Positions 24,230 to 33,277 of a stretch of DNA of 64,000 nt are shown in pieces. A model generated the notes under the pieces. It worked only from the letters and a program-made list of their open reading frames with translations, did no database searches and was not told the origin of the DNA. The stretch is from Nocardioides speluncae (GTDB taxonomy: Bacteria > Actinomycetota > Actinomycetes > Propionibacteriales > Nocardioidaceae). The stretch is taken from positions 1-64,000 of the forward strand of contig NZ_QEOO01000050.1 of assembly GCF_003121585.1 (NCBI RefSeq), written 5' to 3'. Within the stretch, counting starts at the first letter, position 1, and every line of letters starts with the position of its first letter. The translations under genes and the position numbers were made by a program.

Positions 24230-24943
24230 TTAGCTGCGATACTCCGGATTCTCGAAGTCGAACCGGGCGCCGGCGTCCCATTCCGACCGGACGTTGCCGT
24301 AGCCGGGCACACCGCCAGCGTCCTTCAGCATCTTCGCGAGGTGCATCAGGTTCCAGGTCATGAAGGTGGTGTTGCGGTTGGTGAAGTCGTTCTCGGGGCC
24401 GCCGCTGCCGGGGTCGAGGTACGACGGGCCCGGGCCGGCCTCGCCGATCCAGCCGGCGTCGGCGTTGGGCGGGACCGTGTAGCCGAGGTGCTGCAGGCTG
24501 TAGAGGATGTTCATCGCGCAGTGCTTGATGCCGTCCTCGTTGCCGGTGATCAGGCAGCCGGCGGCGCGGCCGTAGTAGAGGTACTGCCCCTTGTCGTTGA
24601 GCTCGCCGCTGAGCGCGTAGAGCCGCTCGATGACCTGCTTGGTGACACTTGAGTTGTCGCCGAGCCAGATCGGGCCGGCGATGACCAGGATGTCGGACGC
24701 GAGGATCCCGGGATACAGGTCGGGCCATTCGTCGTGCTCCCAGCCGTGCTCGCGCATGTCCGGGTAGACGCCGGTCGCGATCTGGTGGTCGACCGCGCGC
24801 AGCTGGGTGACCTCGACCCCGTGCTTGGTCATGATCTCGGCGCTGGCGTCGACCAGCCCCTGGGTGTGGCTAGGCTCCGGGCTCTTCTTCAGGGTGCAGT
24901 TGATGAAGGTCGCCTTCAGGCCGGTGAAGTCCCACTCGCTCAT
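24230..24943 (-). CDS. Flavodoxin-fold NAD(P)H:FMN reductase-like protein
   Basis: 237 aa. The start LKATFINCTLKKSPEPSHTQGLVDASAEIM and the core SDILVIAGPIWLGDNSSVTKQVIERLYALS are FMN-binding loops of the flavodoxin_2/NADPH-dependent FMN reductase family; AAGCLITGNEDGIKHCAMNILYSLQHLGYTVPP follows. Probable cytosolic quinone or flavin reductase. Ends 9 bp before the esterase start. Confidence 0.85.
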   Translation of the reverse strand: MSEWDFTGLKATFINCTLKKSPEPSHTQGLVDASAEIMTKHGVEVTQLRAVDHQIATGVYPDMREHGWEHDEWPDLYPGILASDILVIAGPIWLGDNSSVTKQVIERLYALSGELNDKGQYLYYGRAAGCLITGNEDGIKHCAMNILYSLQHLGYTVPPNADAGWIGEAGPGPSYLDPGSGGPENDFTNRNTTFMTWNLMHLAKMLKDAGGVPGYGNVRSEWDAGARFDFENPEYRS

Positions 24944-25021
24944 GCTCCGACTCTGCTCGGCTTCAGCCGGTTCGGCAACGGGCCGCGCTTACGAGTCGGT
25001 GACATGCCCTAGGTTGGCAAG

Positions 25022-25891
25022 GTGACCGACTACGGGCGCCCGGTGGAGTTCGGCTTCTTCCTGGAGCCGACCGCGGCAGACGCGCAGGCGACGGTGGCGG
25101 CGGGGGTGCTCGCCGACCGGGCCGGGCTGGACCTGCTCGGCATCCAGGACCATCCCTACCAGCGGCGGTTCCTCGACACCTGGACCCTGCTCACCGCGAT
25201 CGGCGTCCAGACCGAGCGGATCCGGATCTTCCCCGACGTGGCCAACCTGCCGCTGCGGCAGCCTGCCGTACTCGCCAAGGCGGTGACCTCGCTCGACCTG
25301 CTCACCGACGGCCGGGTCGAGCTCGGTCTCGGCGCCGGTGGCTTCTGGGACGCGATCGCGGCGATGGGCGGGCCGCGGCGTACGCCGGGTGAGTCGGTGC
25401 GCGCGCTTAGCGAGGCGATCGACGTGCTCCGCCGGTGGTGGACCGGCGAGCGGTCGGCCCGGGTCGACGGCGAGTTCTACCACCTGCGCGGCGTCCATCC
25501 CGGCCCGCAGCCTGCGCACCAGGTCGGGATCTGGCTGGGTGCGTACGGCCCGAAGATGCTTGGGCTGGTCGGCAGCAAGGCCGACGGCTGGCTGCCTTCG
25601 GAGCCCGGCATGCCGGCCGCGAAGCTCGCCGAGGCGCACGCGCGGATCGACGAGGCTGCGGTCGAGGCGGGCCGCGACCCGGCCGCGATCACCCGCCTCT
25701 ACAACATCTGGGACGACCGGCCCACGCCGGCGGAATGGATCGAGCGGCTGACGTCGCTGGTGGTGGAGCACGGCATGAACGGGTTCCTTCTCGGCGGCCC
25801 GCCCACCGAGCAGACGTTCCGCACCATCGCGGACCAGATCGCTCCTGCCGTCAGGGAGAACGTCGCCGCGGCCCGCGGCGCCACGAACTAG
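25022..25891 (+). CDS. LLM-class flavin-dependent oxidoreductase
   Basis: 289 aa, GTG start. Luciferase-like TIM barrel: VEFGFFLEPTA, DLLGIQDHPYQRRFLDTWTLLTAIG, RIRIFPDVANLPLRQPAVLAKAVTSLDLLTDGRVELGLGAGGFWDAIAAMGG, then GVHPGPQPAHQVGIWLGAYGPKMLGLVG. Likely F420- or FMN-dependent; substrate unknown. Its stop codon TAG lies in the CTAG end of repeat copy 3. Confidence 0.9.
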   Translation: MTDYGRPVEFGFFLEPTAADAQATVAAGVLADRAGLDLLGIQDHPYQRRFLDTWTLLTAIGVQTERIRIFPDVANLPLRQPAVLAKAVTSLDLLTDGRVELGLGAGGFWDAIAAMGGPRRTPGESVRALSEAIDVLRRWWTGERSARVDGEFYHLRGVHPGPQPAHQVGIWLGAYGPKMLGLVGSKADGWLPSEPGMPAAKLAEAHARIDEAAVEAGRDPAAITRLYNIWDDRPTPAEWIERLTSLVVEHGMNGFLLGGPPTEQTFRTIADQIAPAVRENVAAARGATN

Positions 25892-26052
25892 TGGGCATCT
25901 CCGGAAGTTCTTCGAGGGTCTGAGTGGTCAGGGTGCGTGCAGCGCAAGGCGTCGGAGGGAGGCGGGCCGGTGGCCCGTCGACCGACGACAACGCAGCGAT
26001 GTGCGTGCCATGGCCGCTCAGACCCCGATGAACTTCCGGAGATGCCCACTAG
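25888..26052. repeat. MITE-like 165-bp inverted-repeat element, copy 3
   Basis: Best-preserved copy: perfect 23-bp terminal inverted repeats starting CTAGTGGGCATCTCCGG. Beyond the ends the two halves keep pairing (GGGTCTGAG / CTCAGACCC). It carries the stop of the LLM gene at its left edge. Confidence 0.9.
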
Positions 26053-26072
26053 CAAGAGACCAGGGAGAGTCG

Positions 26073-26714
26073 ATGGACCAGCGGCTGGAGCGAGCGCAGG
26101 AGCTGTACGAGCGGGCGGTCTTCGCGGGCGATGCCGACGCGGTCATCGCCGGGCATCGCCAGCTGGACTCGGTCGAGGCGGACGTCGCTCTGGCCCGCGG
26201 TCGGCTGCTGCACGCGTCGTACCTCACCGACCGCGACGAGCACCCCGCCGAGCGCGGGCTGTTCGAGCGCGCGATCGACCTGTATGCCGCGTCGGGCGAC
26301 GGCCGCGGTGAGGCCGAGGCGCGGTTCTGGCTGGCGACGTACCACCAGGTGCTGCACGACGACCACGACACCGCCCTGCCGCTGCTGCAGCGGGCCGAGG
26401 AGCTGTCGGTCGCCGCCGGCGACGACCTGACGCGGTCCTACGTGCTGCGTCACACGGCGTTCGTCGAGCAGGCGGCCGGACGGCTGTCTGAGGCCCGGAG
26501 GCTGATGTCCGAGTCGACCGAGCTGCGTCGCAAGGTCGGCTTCCTGCCCGGCGTTGCGGCCAACCTGGTCGGGCTCGCCTACCTGGCCGCGGAGGACGAC
26601 GACGCCGGTGCGGCGCCGGCACTGCTGGACGAGGCCGCCAACGTCGCCGCCGAGAGCGGAGCCGTCGCCGTCGCGGGCTGGGTCGACGAAGCCCGCACCA
26701 ACCTCGGCCTCTAA
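26073..26714 (+). CDS. Tetratricopeptide-repeat-like protein
   Basis: 213 aa, all helical, from ATG 26073 with GGGAGAG upstream. Repeated helix pairs (RAQELYERAVFAGDADAVIAGHRQLD, GLFERAIDLYAASGDGRGEAEARFWLATYHQVLHDD, ALPLLQRAEELSVAAGDDLTRSYVLRH, AAPALLDEAANVAAES) fit TPR/SEL-type scaffolds. No catalytic domain. Function unknown; probably protein-protein interaction. Confidence 0.75.
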   Translation: MDQRLERAQELYERAVFAGDADAVIAGHRQLDSVEADVALARGRLLHASYLTDRDEHPAERGLFERAIDLYAASGDGRGEAEARFWLATYHQVLHDDHDTALPLLQRAEELSVAAGDDLTRSYVLRHTAFVEQAAGRLSEARRLMSESTELRRKVGFLPGVAANLVGLAYLAAEDDDAGAAPALLDEAANVAAESGAVAVAGWVDEARTNLGL

Positions 26715-26728
26715 CGCCGAGTCGGCGC

Positions 26729-27691
26729 CTAGCGGCGCTGCTTGAGACGGGCGTTGGGGAGCGGAGGTGCGGGGATCGGGGCCAGGTGGTCGCCGACCAC
26801 GACGCCGAACCGGCCCGGCTCCACGAGCCGGCTATCGCCGACCACCCCGCCCGGGCCGCCGCCGGCGATCTGCTGCTGCCACTCCTCGCGGAAGCCGACG
26901 ATCTCCTCGTGGGTGCGGCCCACGAAGTTCCACCACATCACGATCGGCTCGCCGAACGGCTCACCACCGAGCAGCAGCATCCTGGCTTCGTCGTACGCCG
27001 TGATCTCGACGTGGTCCCGGCCCGGCGCGAGGTAGGCCAGCTCGGCTGACTTCAGCTCGACGGCCGGGTCCTCGCCGACCGCGACCACGCCGGTGTCGAG
27101 GAGCACGCCGTGCTCGAAGGCCGGGTCGAGGTCGATCCGCAGCGTCCGTCCGGGCGCGATCATCAGCTCGGCGCCGAGCAGCGGCGTACTGGTCGGCACC
27201 GGTGCGGTGTCGCCGAACGCGGAGCCGAGGAAGACGCGCGCCTCCCAGCCCGGCCCGCGCACCGGCGACGGCTTGTAGTGGTCGAAGCGGGCCGGGCCGT
27301 TGCGGGTCGCATCCGGCAGCGCCACCCAGAGCTGGACGCCGTGCAGGACGTTGGTGGCCTGGGTCGACACCTCGGAGTGGCTGACCCCGCTGCCGGCGGT
27401 CATCAGGTTGAGCTCTCCGGGCAGCACCAGTGCGTGGTTGCCGGCGCTGTCGCGGTGCTCGACCGAGCCCGTGAACAGCCAACTGACCGTCTGCAGGCCG
27501 GTGTGCGGGTGCGGCGGGACCAGCATCCCGCCGGTGTCTGCGACCTCGTCCGGGCCGTAGTGGTCGGCGAAGCACCAGGCTCCGATCAGCGACCGATGAC
27601 GCTGCGGCAAGGTACGCCGCACCCGCATCGCGCGCAGCCCACCCAGGGGCACATCACGCGGGGTCATGATCTCCGGCGCCGAGAACGTCAC
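26729..27691 (-). CDS. Pirin family protein
   Basis: 320 aa bicupin from a GTG at 27691. EIMTPRDVPLGGLRAMRVRRTLPQRHRSLIGAWCF, then metal-binding PHPHTGLQTVSWLFTGSVEHRDSAG and the Glu of GSGVSHSE identify pirin. Bacterial pirins include quercetin dioxygenases and metabolic regulators. The C-terminal cupin (RDHVEITAYDEARMLLLGGEPFGEPIVMWWNFVGRTHEEI) is intact. Confidence 0.93.
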   Translation of the reverse strand: MTFSAPEIMTPRDVPLGGLRAMRVRRTLPQRHRSLIGAWCFADHYGPDEVADTGGMLVPPHPHTGLQTVSWLFTGSVEHRDSAGNHALVLPGELNLMTAGSGVSHSEVSTQATNVLHGVQLWVALPDATRNGPARFDHYKPSPVRGPGWEARVFLGSAFGDTAPVPTSTPLLGAELMIAPGRTLRIDLDPAFEHGVLLDTGVVAVGEDPAVELKSAELAYLAPGRDHVEITAYDEARMLLLGGEPFGEPIVMWWNFVGRTHEEIVGFREEWQQQIAGGGPGGVVGDSRLVEPGRFGVVVGDHLAPIPAPPLPNARLKQRR

Positions 27692-27723
27692 GGCCCCATC
27701 GTTGCTCGCTAGGGGTAATGCCG

Positions 27724-28440
27724 TCACCTTTCGGCGCGTCCAGCCGACCGAGTCGAGAGGTTTGGACGAATTTGTCGACCGGTTTTGGCCGGAGCGTGCG
27801 CCTGCCGGCAGAGGCGGTCGGCATGCCGGGTGGTCTCGGGGAGGCGGAACCGCGGAGTCAGCCTCAGGACCAGCTCGGTGGCGGCCTCGATGTCCATCAG
27901 GTGCCCGATCGACAGGAACACTGGCTTGACGCCGGCCCGGGTGCGCAAGGCCCGGCCCATCGGCCACCGTTCGTCGGTGATCGCGGTCCAGTCGCCGCGG
28001 TCCGGCCCCGGCTCCGCGTAGTCGCCGAACGGCGACTTGCTCACGCCGATCGACGGAAGGCCGGTCAGCACTCCGGCGTGACAGGCCAGCCCGAACCGTC
28101 GCGGATGCGCGATCCCCTGGCCGTCACAGACCAGGACGTCGGGTGCGGTGTCCAGCCGCTCCAACGCCGGCAGCAGGAGCGGCAGCTCACGGAAGGCGAA
28201 CAGCCCGGGGACGTACGGGAATCCGACCTCTCCGCGGACCGCCGCCTGGTCGACGACGGCCAGCGAGTCCAGGTCGAGTACGACGACCGCTCCCACCGCC
28301 TGGTCGCCGTCGTAGTGGACGTCGAACCCGGCCGCCGTCCGCGACGCGAAGCCGTCGGGCACGGCGTCGACCACCTGGTCCCGCAGCCGGAGCTGCTCGG
28401 CGATCGCCTCTTCGGCGGTCGCGGGCCAGTCGGCTGTCAC
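27724..28440 (-). CDS. nfi: Endonuclease V (deoxyinosine 3' endonuclease)
   Basis: 238 aa from a GTG at 28440 that overlaps the molybdoenzyme stop. Cleaves DNA one base 3' of deaminated adenine. Catalytic acids are in GFDVHY, LFAFRELP and LVCDGQGIAHPRRFGLACHAG; the damage-wedge loop is FPYVPG. A basic, arginine-rich tail (KTGRQIRPNLSTRSAGRAER) extends past the usual family end. Confidence 0.93.
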   Translation of the reverse strand: MTADWPATAEEAIAEQLRLRDQVVDAVPDGFASRTAAGFDVHYDGDQAVGAVVVLDLDSLAVVDQAAVRGEVGFPYVPGLFAFRELPLLLPALERLDTAPDVLVCDGQGIAHPRRFGLACHAGVLTGLPSIGVSKSPFGDYAEPGPDRGDWTAITDERWPMGRALRTRAGVKPVFLSIGHLMDIEAATELVLRLTPRFRLPETTRHADRLCRQAHAPAKTGRQIRPNLSTRSAGRAER

Positions 28441-30698
28441 TCCGCGGGCTCGAGCCGGACGATCACCGACTTGGAGGTGGGGGTGTTGCTGCCGTCGGCG
28501 ACCGAGTCGAGCGGGATCAGCGGGTTGGTCTCGGGGTAGTACGCCGCGGCGCAGCCGCGCGGCTGGTCGTAGGAGACGATCCGGAAGTCGGCCGCGCGAC
28601 GGTCGACTCCCTCGAACTCGCTCACCAGGTCGACCCGGCCGCCGTCGGTGAGACCGAGGTCGGCGATGTCGTCGGGGTGGACGAAGACGACCCGGCGGCC
28701 GCCCTTCACGCCGCGGTAGCGGTCGTCGAGCCCGTAGATCGTGGTGTTGAACTGGTCGTGCGAGCGCAGCGTCTGGAGCAGCAGCCGGCCGTCCGGCACG
28801 GCGAGCACCTCCAGCGGGCTGACCGAGAAGACGGCCTTCCCGGAGGCGGTCGGGAAGGTGCGCGAGTCGCGGGGCGGGTGCGGGAGGACGAACCCGGTCT
28901 TCTGCTCGACCTTCTCCTCGTACGCCGCGGCGCCGGGCACCACTCGGCCGATCCGGCGCCGAATCTCGGTGTAGTCCTCGCGGAACGACGCCCACGGGAT
29001 CGCGTCCAGGCCGACCGCCTCCGCCAGCGAGCAGACGATGTCGACCTCGGACTTGAGCGCGCGGGATGCGGGCTTGAGCGGGCCGCGGGAGACGTGCACG
29101 GCCGACATCGAGTCCTCCACCGAGACCCGCTGGTCGCGGCCGCCGGTGCGGTCACGCTCGGAGCGGCCGAGCACGGGCAGGATCAGCGCCTCGCGGCCGT
29201 GGACGACGTGTGACCGGTTGAGCTTGGTGGAGACATGGACGGTGAGGTCGGCCTTCCGCATCGCCGCCTCGGTCACGGACGTGTCGGAGACGGCGGCCAC
29301 GAAGTTGCCGCCCATCCCCATGAACACCCGGGCCCGGCCGTCGCGCAGTGCCCGGACCGAGTCGACGGTGTCGAAGCCGTGGTGGCGCGGGGGCTCGAAG
29401 CCGAACTCGTCGCGCAGCGCGTCGAGGAAGAAGTCCGGCACCCGCTCCCAGACGCCCATCGTGCGATCGCCCTGCACGTTGGAGTGGCCGCGCACAGGGC
29501 AGATGCCCGCGCCGGGCTTGCCGATGTTGCCCTGCAGCAGCGAGACGTTGACGATCTCCTTGACCGTCGCGACGGCGTTCTTGTGCTGGGTGATGCCCAT
29601 CGCCCAGCACACGATGGTCGCCGCGGAGTCGCGGAAGTACGCCGCCGCCTCCTCGATCTGCGCGCGGTCCAGCCCTGTCGCGGCGTGTACGGCGTCCCAG
29701 TCCAGGGCTCCGACGTGGGCGGCGTACTCGTCGAATCCGGTGGTGTAGGTGTCGATGAACTCCCGGTCGAGCGCATCCCAGTCCAGCAGCAGCGCGCCGA
29801 TCGCCTGGAACAGCGCCAGGTCGCCGTTGATCCGCACCGGCAGGTGCAGGTCGGCCAGCTTGGTGCCACCGCCGATCATTCCGCGCGGCCGCTGCGGGTT
29901 CTTGAATCGCACCAGCCCGGCCTCGCGGAGCGGGTTGACCGAGATGATCTTCGCCCCGTTGCCCTTGGCGATCTCAAGCGCTGACAGCATCCGCGGGTGG
30001 TTGGTGCCGGGGTTCTGGCCGGCGACCACGATCAGCTCGGCCTGGTGGATGTCCTCGATCGACACCGAGCCCTTGCCGATGCCGATGGTCTCGATCAGAC
30101 CGGTGCCGGACGACTCGTGGCACATGTTGGAGCAGTCGGGCAGGTTGTTGGTGCCGAAGGCGCGGGCGAACAGCTGGTAGACGAACGCGGCCTCGTTGGA
30201 GGTCTTGCCGGAGGTGTAGAACAGCGCCTCGTCGGGCGAGTTCAGCGCCTGGAGGTGCGACGCGATCAGCGCGAACGCGTCATCCCACTCGATCGGCTCG
30301 TAATGGGTGGCGCCCTCCCGGAGCACTAGCGGCTCGACCAGCCGGCCCTGCTGGCCGAGCCAGTAGTCGGTGCGCTCGGCGAGCTCGGCGACCGGGTGCT
30401 TGGCGAAGAACCTCCCGCCGATGGTGAGCCTGGTGCCCTCTTCGGCGACCGCCTTCGCGCCGTTCTCGCAGAATTCCGCGGGATGCCGGTGCTCGGTCTC
30501 CGGCCAGGCACAGCCCGGGCAGTCGTACCCGTCGGCCTGGTTGAGCTTGGTCAGCGCCTTGGTCGCCCGGACCGCCCCCATCTGGTCGACCGCCCGCTTC
30601 AGCGCGACCGCCACCGCCTCCGGGCCGGCGGCGGAGTCGTGCGGGTGCCCGACCTCGACCTTGGACTCGTCGATGTCGTGGCGAGGTGCGCGGGTCAT
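28437..30698 (-). CDS. FdhF/YdeP-type molybdopterin oxidoreductase
   Basis: 753 aa from ATG 30698 (GGGGGA 11 bp upstream). N-terminal GYDCPGCAWPE, then WDDAFALIASHLQALNSPDEALFYTSGKTSNEAAFVYQLFARAFG and HESSGTGLIETIGIGKGSVSIEDI mark the TIGR01701 family of bis-MGD enzymes. The C-terminal MopB-binding domain includes LRSHDQFNTTIYGLDDRYRGVKGGRRVVFVHPDDI. Substrate uncertain; E. coli YdeP is tied to acid resistance. No FdhD or electron-transfer subunit lies next to it. Confidence 0.92.
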   Translation of the reverse strand: MTRAPRHDIDESKVEVGHPHDSAAGPEAVAVALKRAVDQMGAVRATKALTKLNQADGYDCPGCAWPETEHRHPAEFCENGAKAVAEEGTRLTIGGRFFAKHPVAELAERTDYWLGQQGRLVEPLVLREGATHYEPIEWDDAFALIASHLQALNSPDEALFYTSGKTSNEAAFVYQLFARAFGTNNLPDCSNMCHESSGTGLIETIGIGKGSVSIEDIHQAELIVVAGQNPGTNHPRMLSALEIAKGNGAKIISVNPLREAGLVRFKNPQRPRGMIGGGTKLADLHLPVRINGDLALFQAIGALLLDWDALDREFIDTYTTGFDEYAAHVGALDWDAVHAATGLDRAQIEEAAAYFRDSAATIVCWAMGITQHKNAVATVKEIVNVSLLQGNIGKPGAGICPVRGHSNVQGDRTMGVWERVPDFFLDALRDEFGFEPPRHHGFDTVDSVRALRDGRARVFMGMGGNFVAAVSDTSVTEAAMRKADLTVHVSTKLNRSHVVHGREALILPVLGRSERDRTGGRDQRVSVEDSMSAVHVSRGPLKPASRALKSEVDIVCSLAEAVGLDAIPWASFREDYTEIRRRIGRVVPGAAAYEEKVEQKTGFVLPHPPRDSRTFPTASGKAVFSVSPLEVLAVPDGRLLLQTLRSHDQFNTTIYGLDDRYRGVKGGRRVVFVHPDDIADLGLTDGGRVDLVSEFEGVDRRAADFRIVSYDQPRGCAAAYYPETNPLIPLDSVADGSNTPTSKSVIVRLEPAE

Positions 30699-30798
30699 GC
30701 TCGCCATCATCCCCCGCGGCGTACGACGGCGCCCAGCGGCCACGTCACAGCAACTCAGAGATAACGGCTCGTTCACTGCGCGCTGGGACGGTCGCCCC

Positions 30799-31929
30799 GT
30801 GAGAATCGCCCAGCTTGCCAATTTCATCGGCCCCGCGTCCGGTGGCATGAAGGTCGCGGTGAACGCGCTGGGCGAGGGTTACGTCGCTGCCGGCGCTCAG
30901 CGGCTGCTCGTGATCCCCGGCCCGTACGACGCCCGCACCAGCACCCCGGCCGGTGACGTCGTCCAGCTCCGGGCGCCGATGTTCGGCAGCAGCTACCGGC
31001 TGATCGTGGAGCCGTGGCGGGTGACCGAGGTGCTGGAGCAGTTCCGGCCCACCTCGGTGGAGTTCAACGACAAGCTGACCCTGGTGCCGGTGGCCCGCTG
31101 GGCGCGCCGCAACGGCATCGGCTCGCTGCTGCTCTCGCACGAGCGGATGGACCACATGTTCGCGATGCGCAGCGGCTTCGAGACCAGCGCGAAGGTGTCG
31201 ATCAAGCTGCTCAACCGGGTCCTGGTGCGCAGCTTCGACACCATCGTGACCACCTCGGAGTACGCCCGCGAGGAGTTCCGGATCCCGGCCGCCGCCGTCG
31301 GCTGCCCGATCCTGCGGGTGCCACTCGGCGTCGACCTCGAGACGTTCCGGCCGGTCGCCGGCGGGACGAGCGAAGTGCTCCGCCTGGTCCACTTCGGGCG
31401 CCTGTCCCGCGAGAAGTCGCCGCACCTGGCCGTCGCCACCGCGGTCGCGCTGCACCGGCGCGGCGTACCCCTGCGGCTGGACGTGTACGGCGAGGGCCCG
31501 CACCGCGACGAGCTGGAGGAGATCGCCGGCGGCGCACCGGTGGTCTTCCACGGCCACGTCGACTCCCGCGAGGAGCTCAGCCGACGGATCGCCGAGGCCG
31601 ACATCTCGCTCTCGGTCTGCCCGAGCGAGACGTTCGGGCTGGCGGTGTTGGAGGCGTTGGCCAGCGGTACGCCGGTGGTCACCGCCTCGGTCGGCGGCGC
31701 CCGCGAGCTGGTCGACGAGGAGTCCGGCGCCTGGGCGGCACCCGAGCCGGAGGCCCTGGCCGACGCCGTACTCGAGCTGGCCGCGCGTCCCGAGGCCGCC
31801 CGCCGGGTCGCCGCCCGCCGCCGCGCCGAGCAGTTCCCGTGGCACCGGACCATCGACAGCATGCTCGCGCTGCACAGCGAGCTGGCCAGCTCCGCGCCGT
31901 ACGCACGGCCCCGGGCTCTCGACGCCTGA
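30799..31929 (+). CDS. GT4-family glycosyltransferase
   Basis: 376 aa from a GTG at 30799. N-terminal MRIAQLANFIGPASGGMKVAVNALGEGYVAAG is the acceptor-side Rossmann fold; the C-terminal nucleotide-sugar half carries LVHFGRLSREKSPHLAVATAVALH and the EX7E motif in SVCPSETFGLAVLEALASGTPVVTASVGGARELV. Cytosolic or membrane-peripheral, retaining enzyme; sugar and acceptor unknown. Monocistronic. Confidence 0.92.
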   Translation: MRIAQLANFIGPASGGMKVAVNALGEGYVAAGAQRLLVIPGPYDARTSTPAGDVVQLRAPMFGSSYRLIVEPWRVTEVLEQFRPTSVEFNDKLTLVPVARWARRNGIGSLLLSHERMDHMFAMRSGFETSAKVSIKLLNRVLVRSFDTIVTTSEYAREEFRIPAAAVGCPILRVPLGVDLETFRPVAGGTSEVLRLVHFGRLSREKSPHLAVATAVALHRRGVPLRLDVYGEGPHRDELEEIAGGAPVVFHGHVDSREELSRRIAEADISLSVCPSETFGLAVLEALASGTPVVTASVGGARELVDEESGAWAAPEPEALADAVLELAARPEAARRVAARRRAEQFPWHRTIDSMLALHSELASSAPYARPRALDA

Positions 31930-32005
31930 GGCGAACCCTTCCGGCGTTCGCGGCGTCACACGAGACGAAATGCCATCCCTTCCCGACGTCTCGAAAGGCC
32001 GATCC

Positions 32006-33249
32006 TTGAAGCTCCGTAGGTTCGTCTCCCTCCTCGTCGCCACGGCGTCCGCTGTCGTGGTCGGTCCCGCGAATGCGTCCGAACCAGCCGCCGAAACGGT
32101 GTTCCGCGTCTACGTCTCGACGACCGGCAGCGACGTCAACACCGGCCTCACGCTGGCGGCCGCGGTCAAGACCCTGGAGCGCGCCGAGCAGGTCATCGCC
32201 GAGAGCCGGCCGGACGCCGATGTCGAGGTACGGATCGCACCCGGCACCTACTCGAAGGCCGCCGGGACGTACTGGAGCACGCTCGTCCCCAACCACAAGA
32301 TCACCTTCCTGCCGACCACCGACACCGGCGGTACGGCGGCCCCGCCGAGCTGCCCGTCTTCGTCGGCCCGACCAGCGGGACGACCTGGGCCAAGGAGCAC
32401 GGCGTCTATTGGTTCTTCGCGGCGCCGAAGGCAGCTACCGGCCCCGGCGAGGGTCTGCATTTCCGCCACCTCAAGATCCAGAATTACTCCAACGGGCTCG
32501 CTCTCCAGGGCGGCACCACGGTCGCCAGCGGAATGCGGCGCGCCGACAGCACGCCGTTCAACAACAACTCGCTCTACGGCATGACGTTCTATCGGCTCGG
32601 CGACCGCTACAACTGGAACGGCGCGGCGCCGTCACAGACCGTGGCCGGGAGCACCGCACTCCGGGGCAACTACGCGGTGGCCTTGAGCAACTCCAGCGCC
32701 AACTCGTTCCGCAACAACACCTTCAAGCTGCTCGAGTCTGTCGACGACCCGGCCCAGAAGGGCAACGAGCTCGACCTGATTCACGCCTTCTACATCAAGG
32801 ACTGGTCGCAGAAGAACCTGATCCGCGACAACGACTTCACGGTTGTCAGCGGCTCGCCGATCAAGGCCCGCAACGACGCCCACTCGAACACCGTCACCGG
32901 CAACACCTTCTACCACGCCGGCGCCCCGACCGACGGCGTCTACTACGACCGGATCGAGAAGTTCAGGTGCGCCAGCGCCAGCGCCGGCGTGCCCCGCGGC
33001 TGCACCAGCACCCAGCCATCCGGTGGCTACGAGTGCCCCAGCCACGGCAACGCGCTGACCGAGAACCGGGTCTCGGCAGTCATGCGCGACGGCACGCGCC
33101 GCTGGACCGGCTATCGCGGCCAGGTCGTGCCGCTGTTCAAGCGCAGCCCGTACAGCACGAGCGCGATCGGTGGCACCGGCTGCTCCAACGTGGTGGGCGG
33201 CTCCGCCCAGCCATGGCTCACCACCGGTGACAACGAACCTGACTTCTGA
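32006..33249 (+). pseudogene. Secreted right-handed beta-helix protein, single frameshift
   Basis: From TTG 32006 (GAAAGG upstream) a signal peptide (KLRRFVSLLVATASAVVVGPANA) and an N-terminal FRVYVSTTGSDVNTG segment read in one frame to about 32340. The reading then continues one base earlier with ELPVFVGPTSGTTWAKEH, through GLHFRHLKIQNYSNG, NSFRNNTFKLLES, NLIRDNDFTVVSG and NTVTGNTFYHAG, to 33249. One base appears missing in the CCCC run at 32340-32343. Repaired length would be about 414 aa. Beta-helix proteins are often polysaccharide lyases or hydrolases. Either a recent pseudogene or a homopolymer sequencing error. Confidence 0.75.
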
Positions 33250-33277
33250 CGGGTGGGCGGGACCGTAGGCTCCCACC

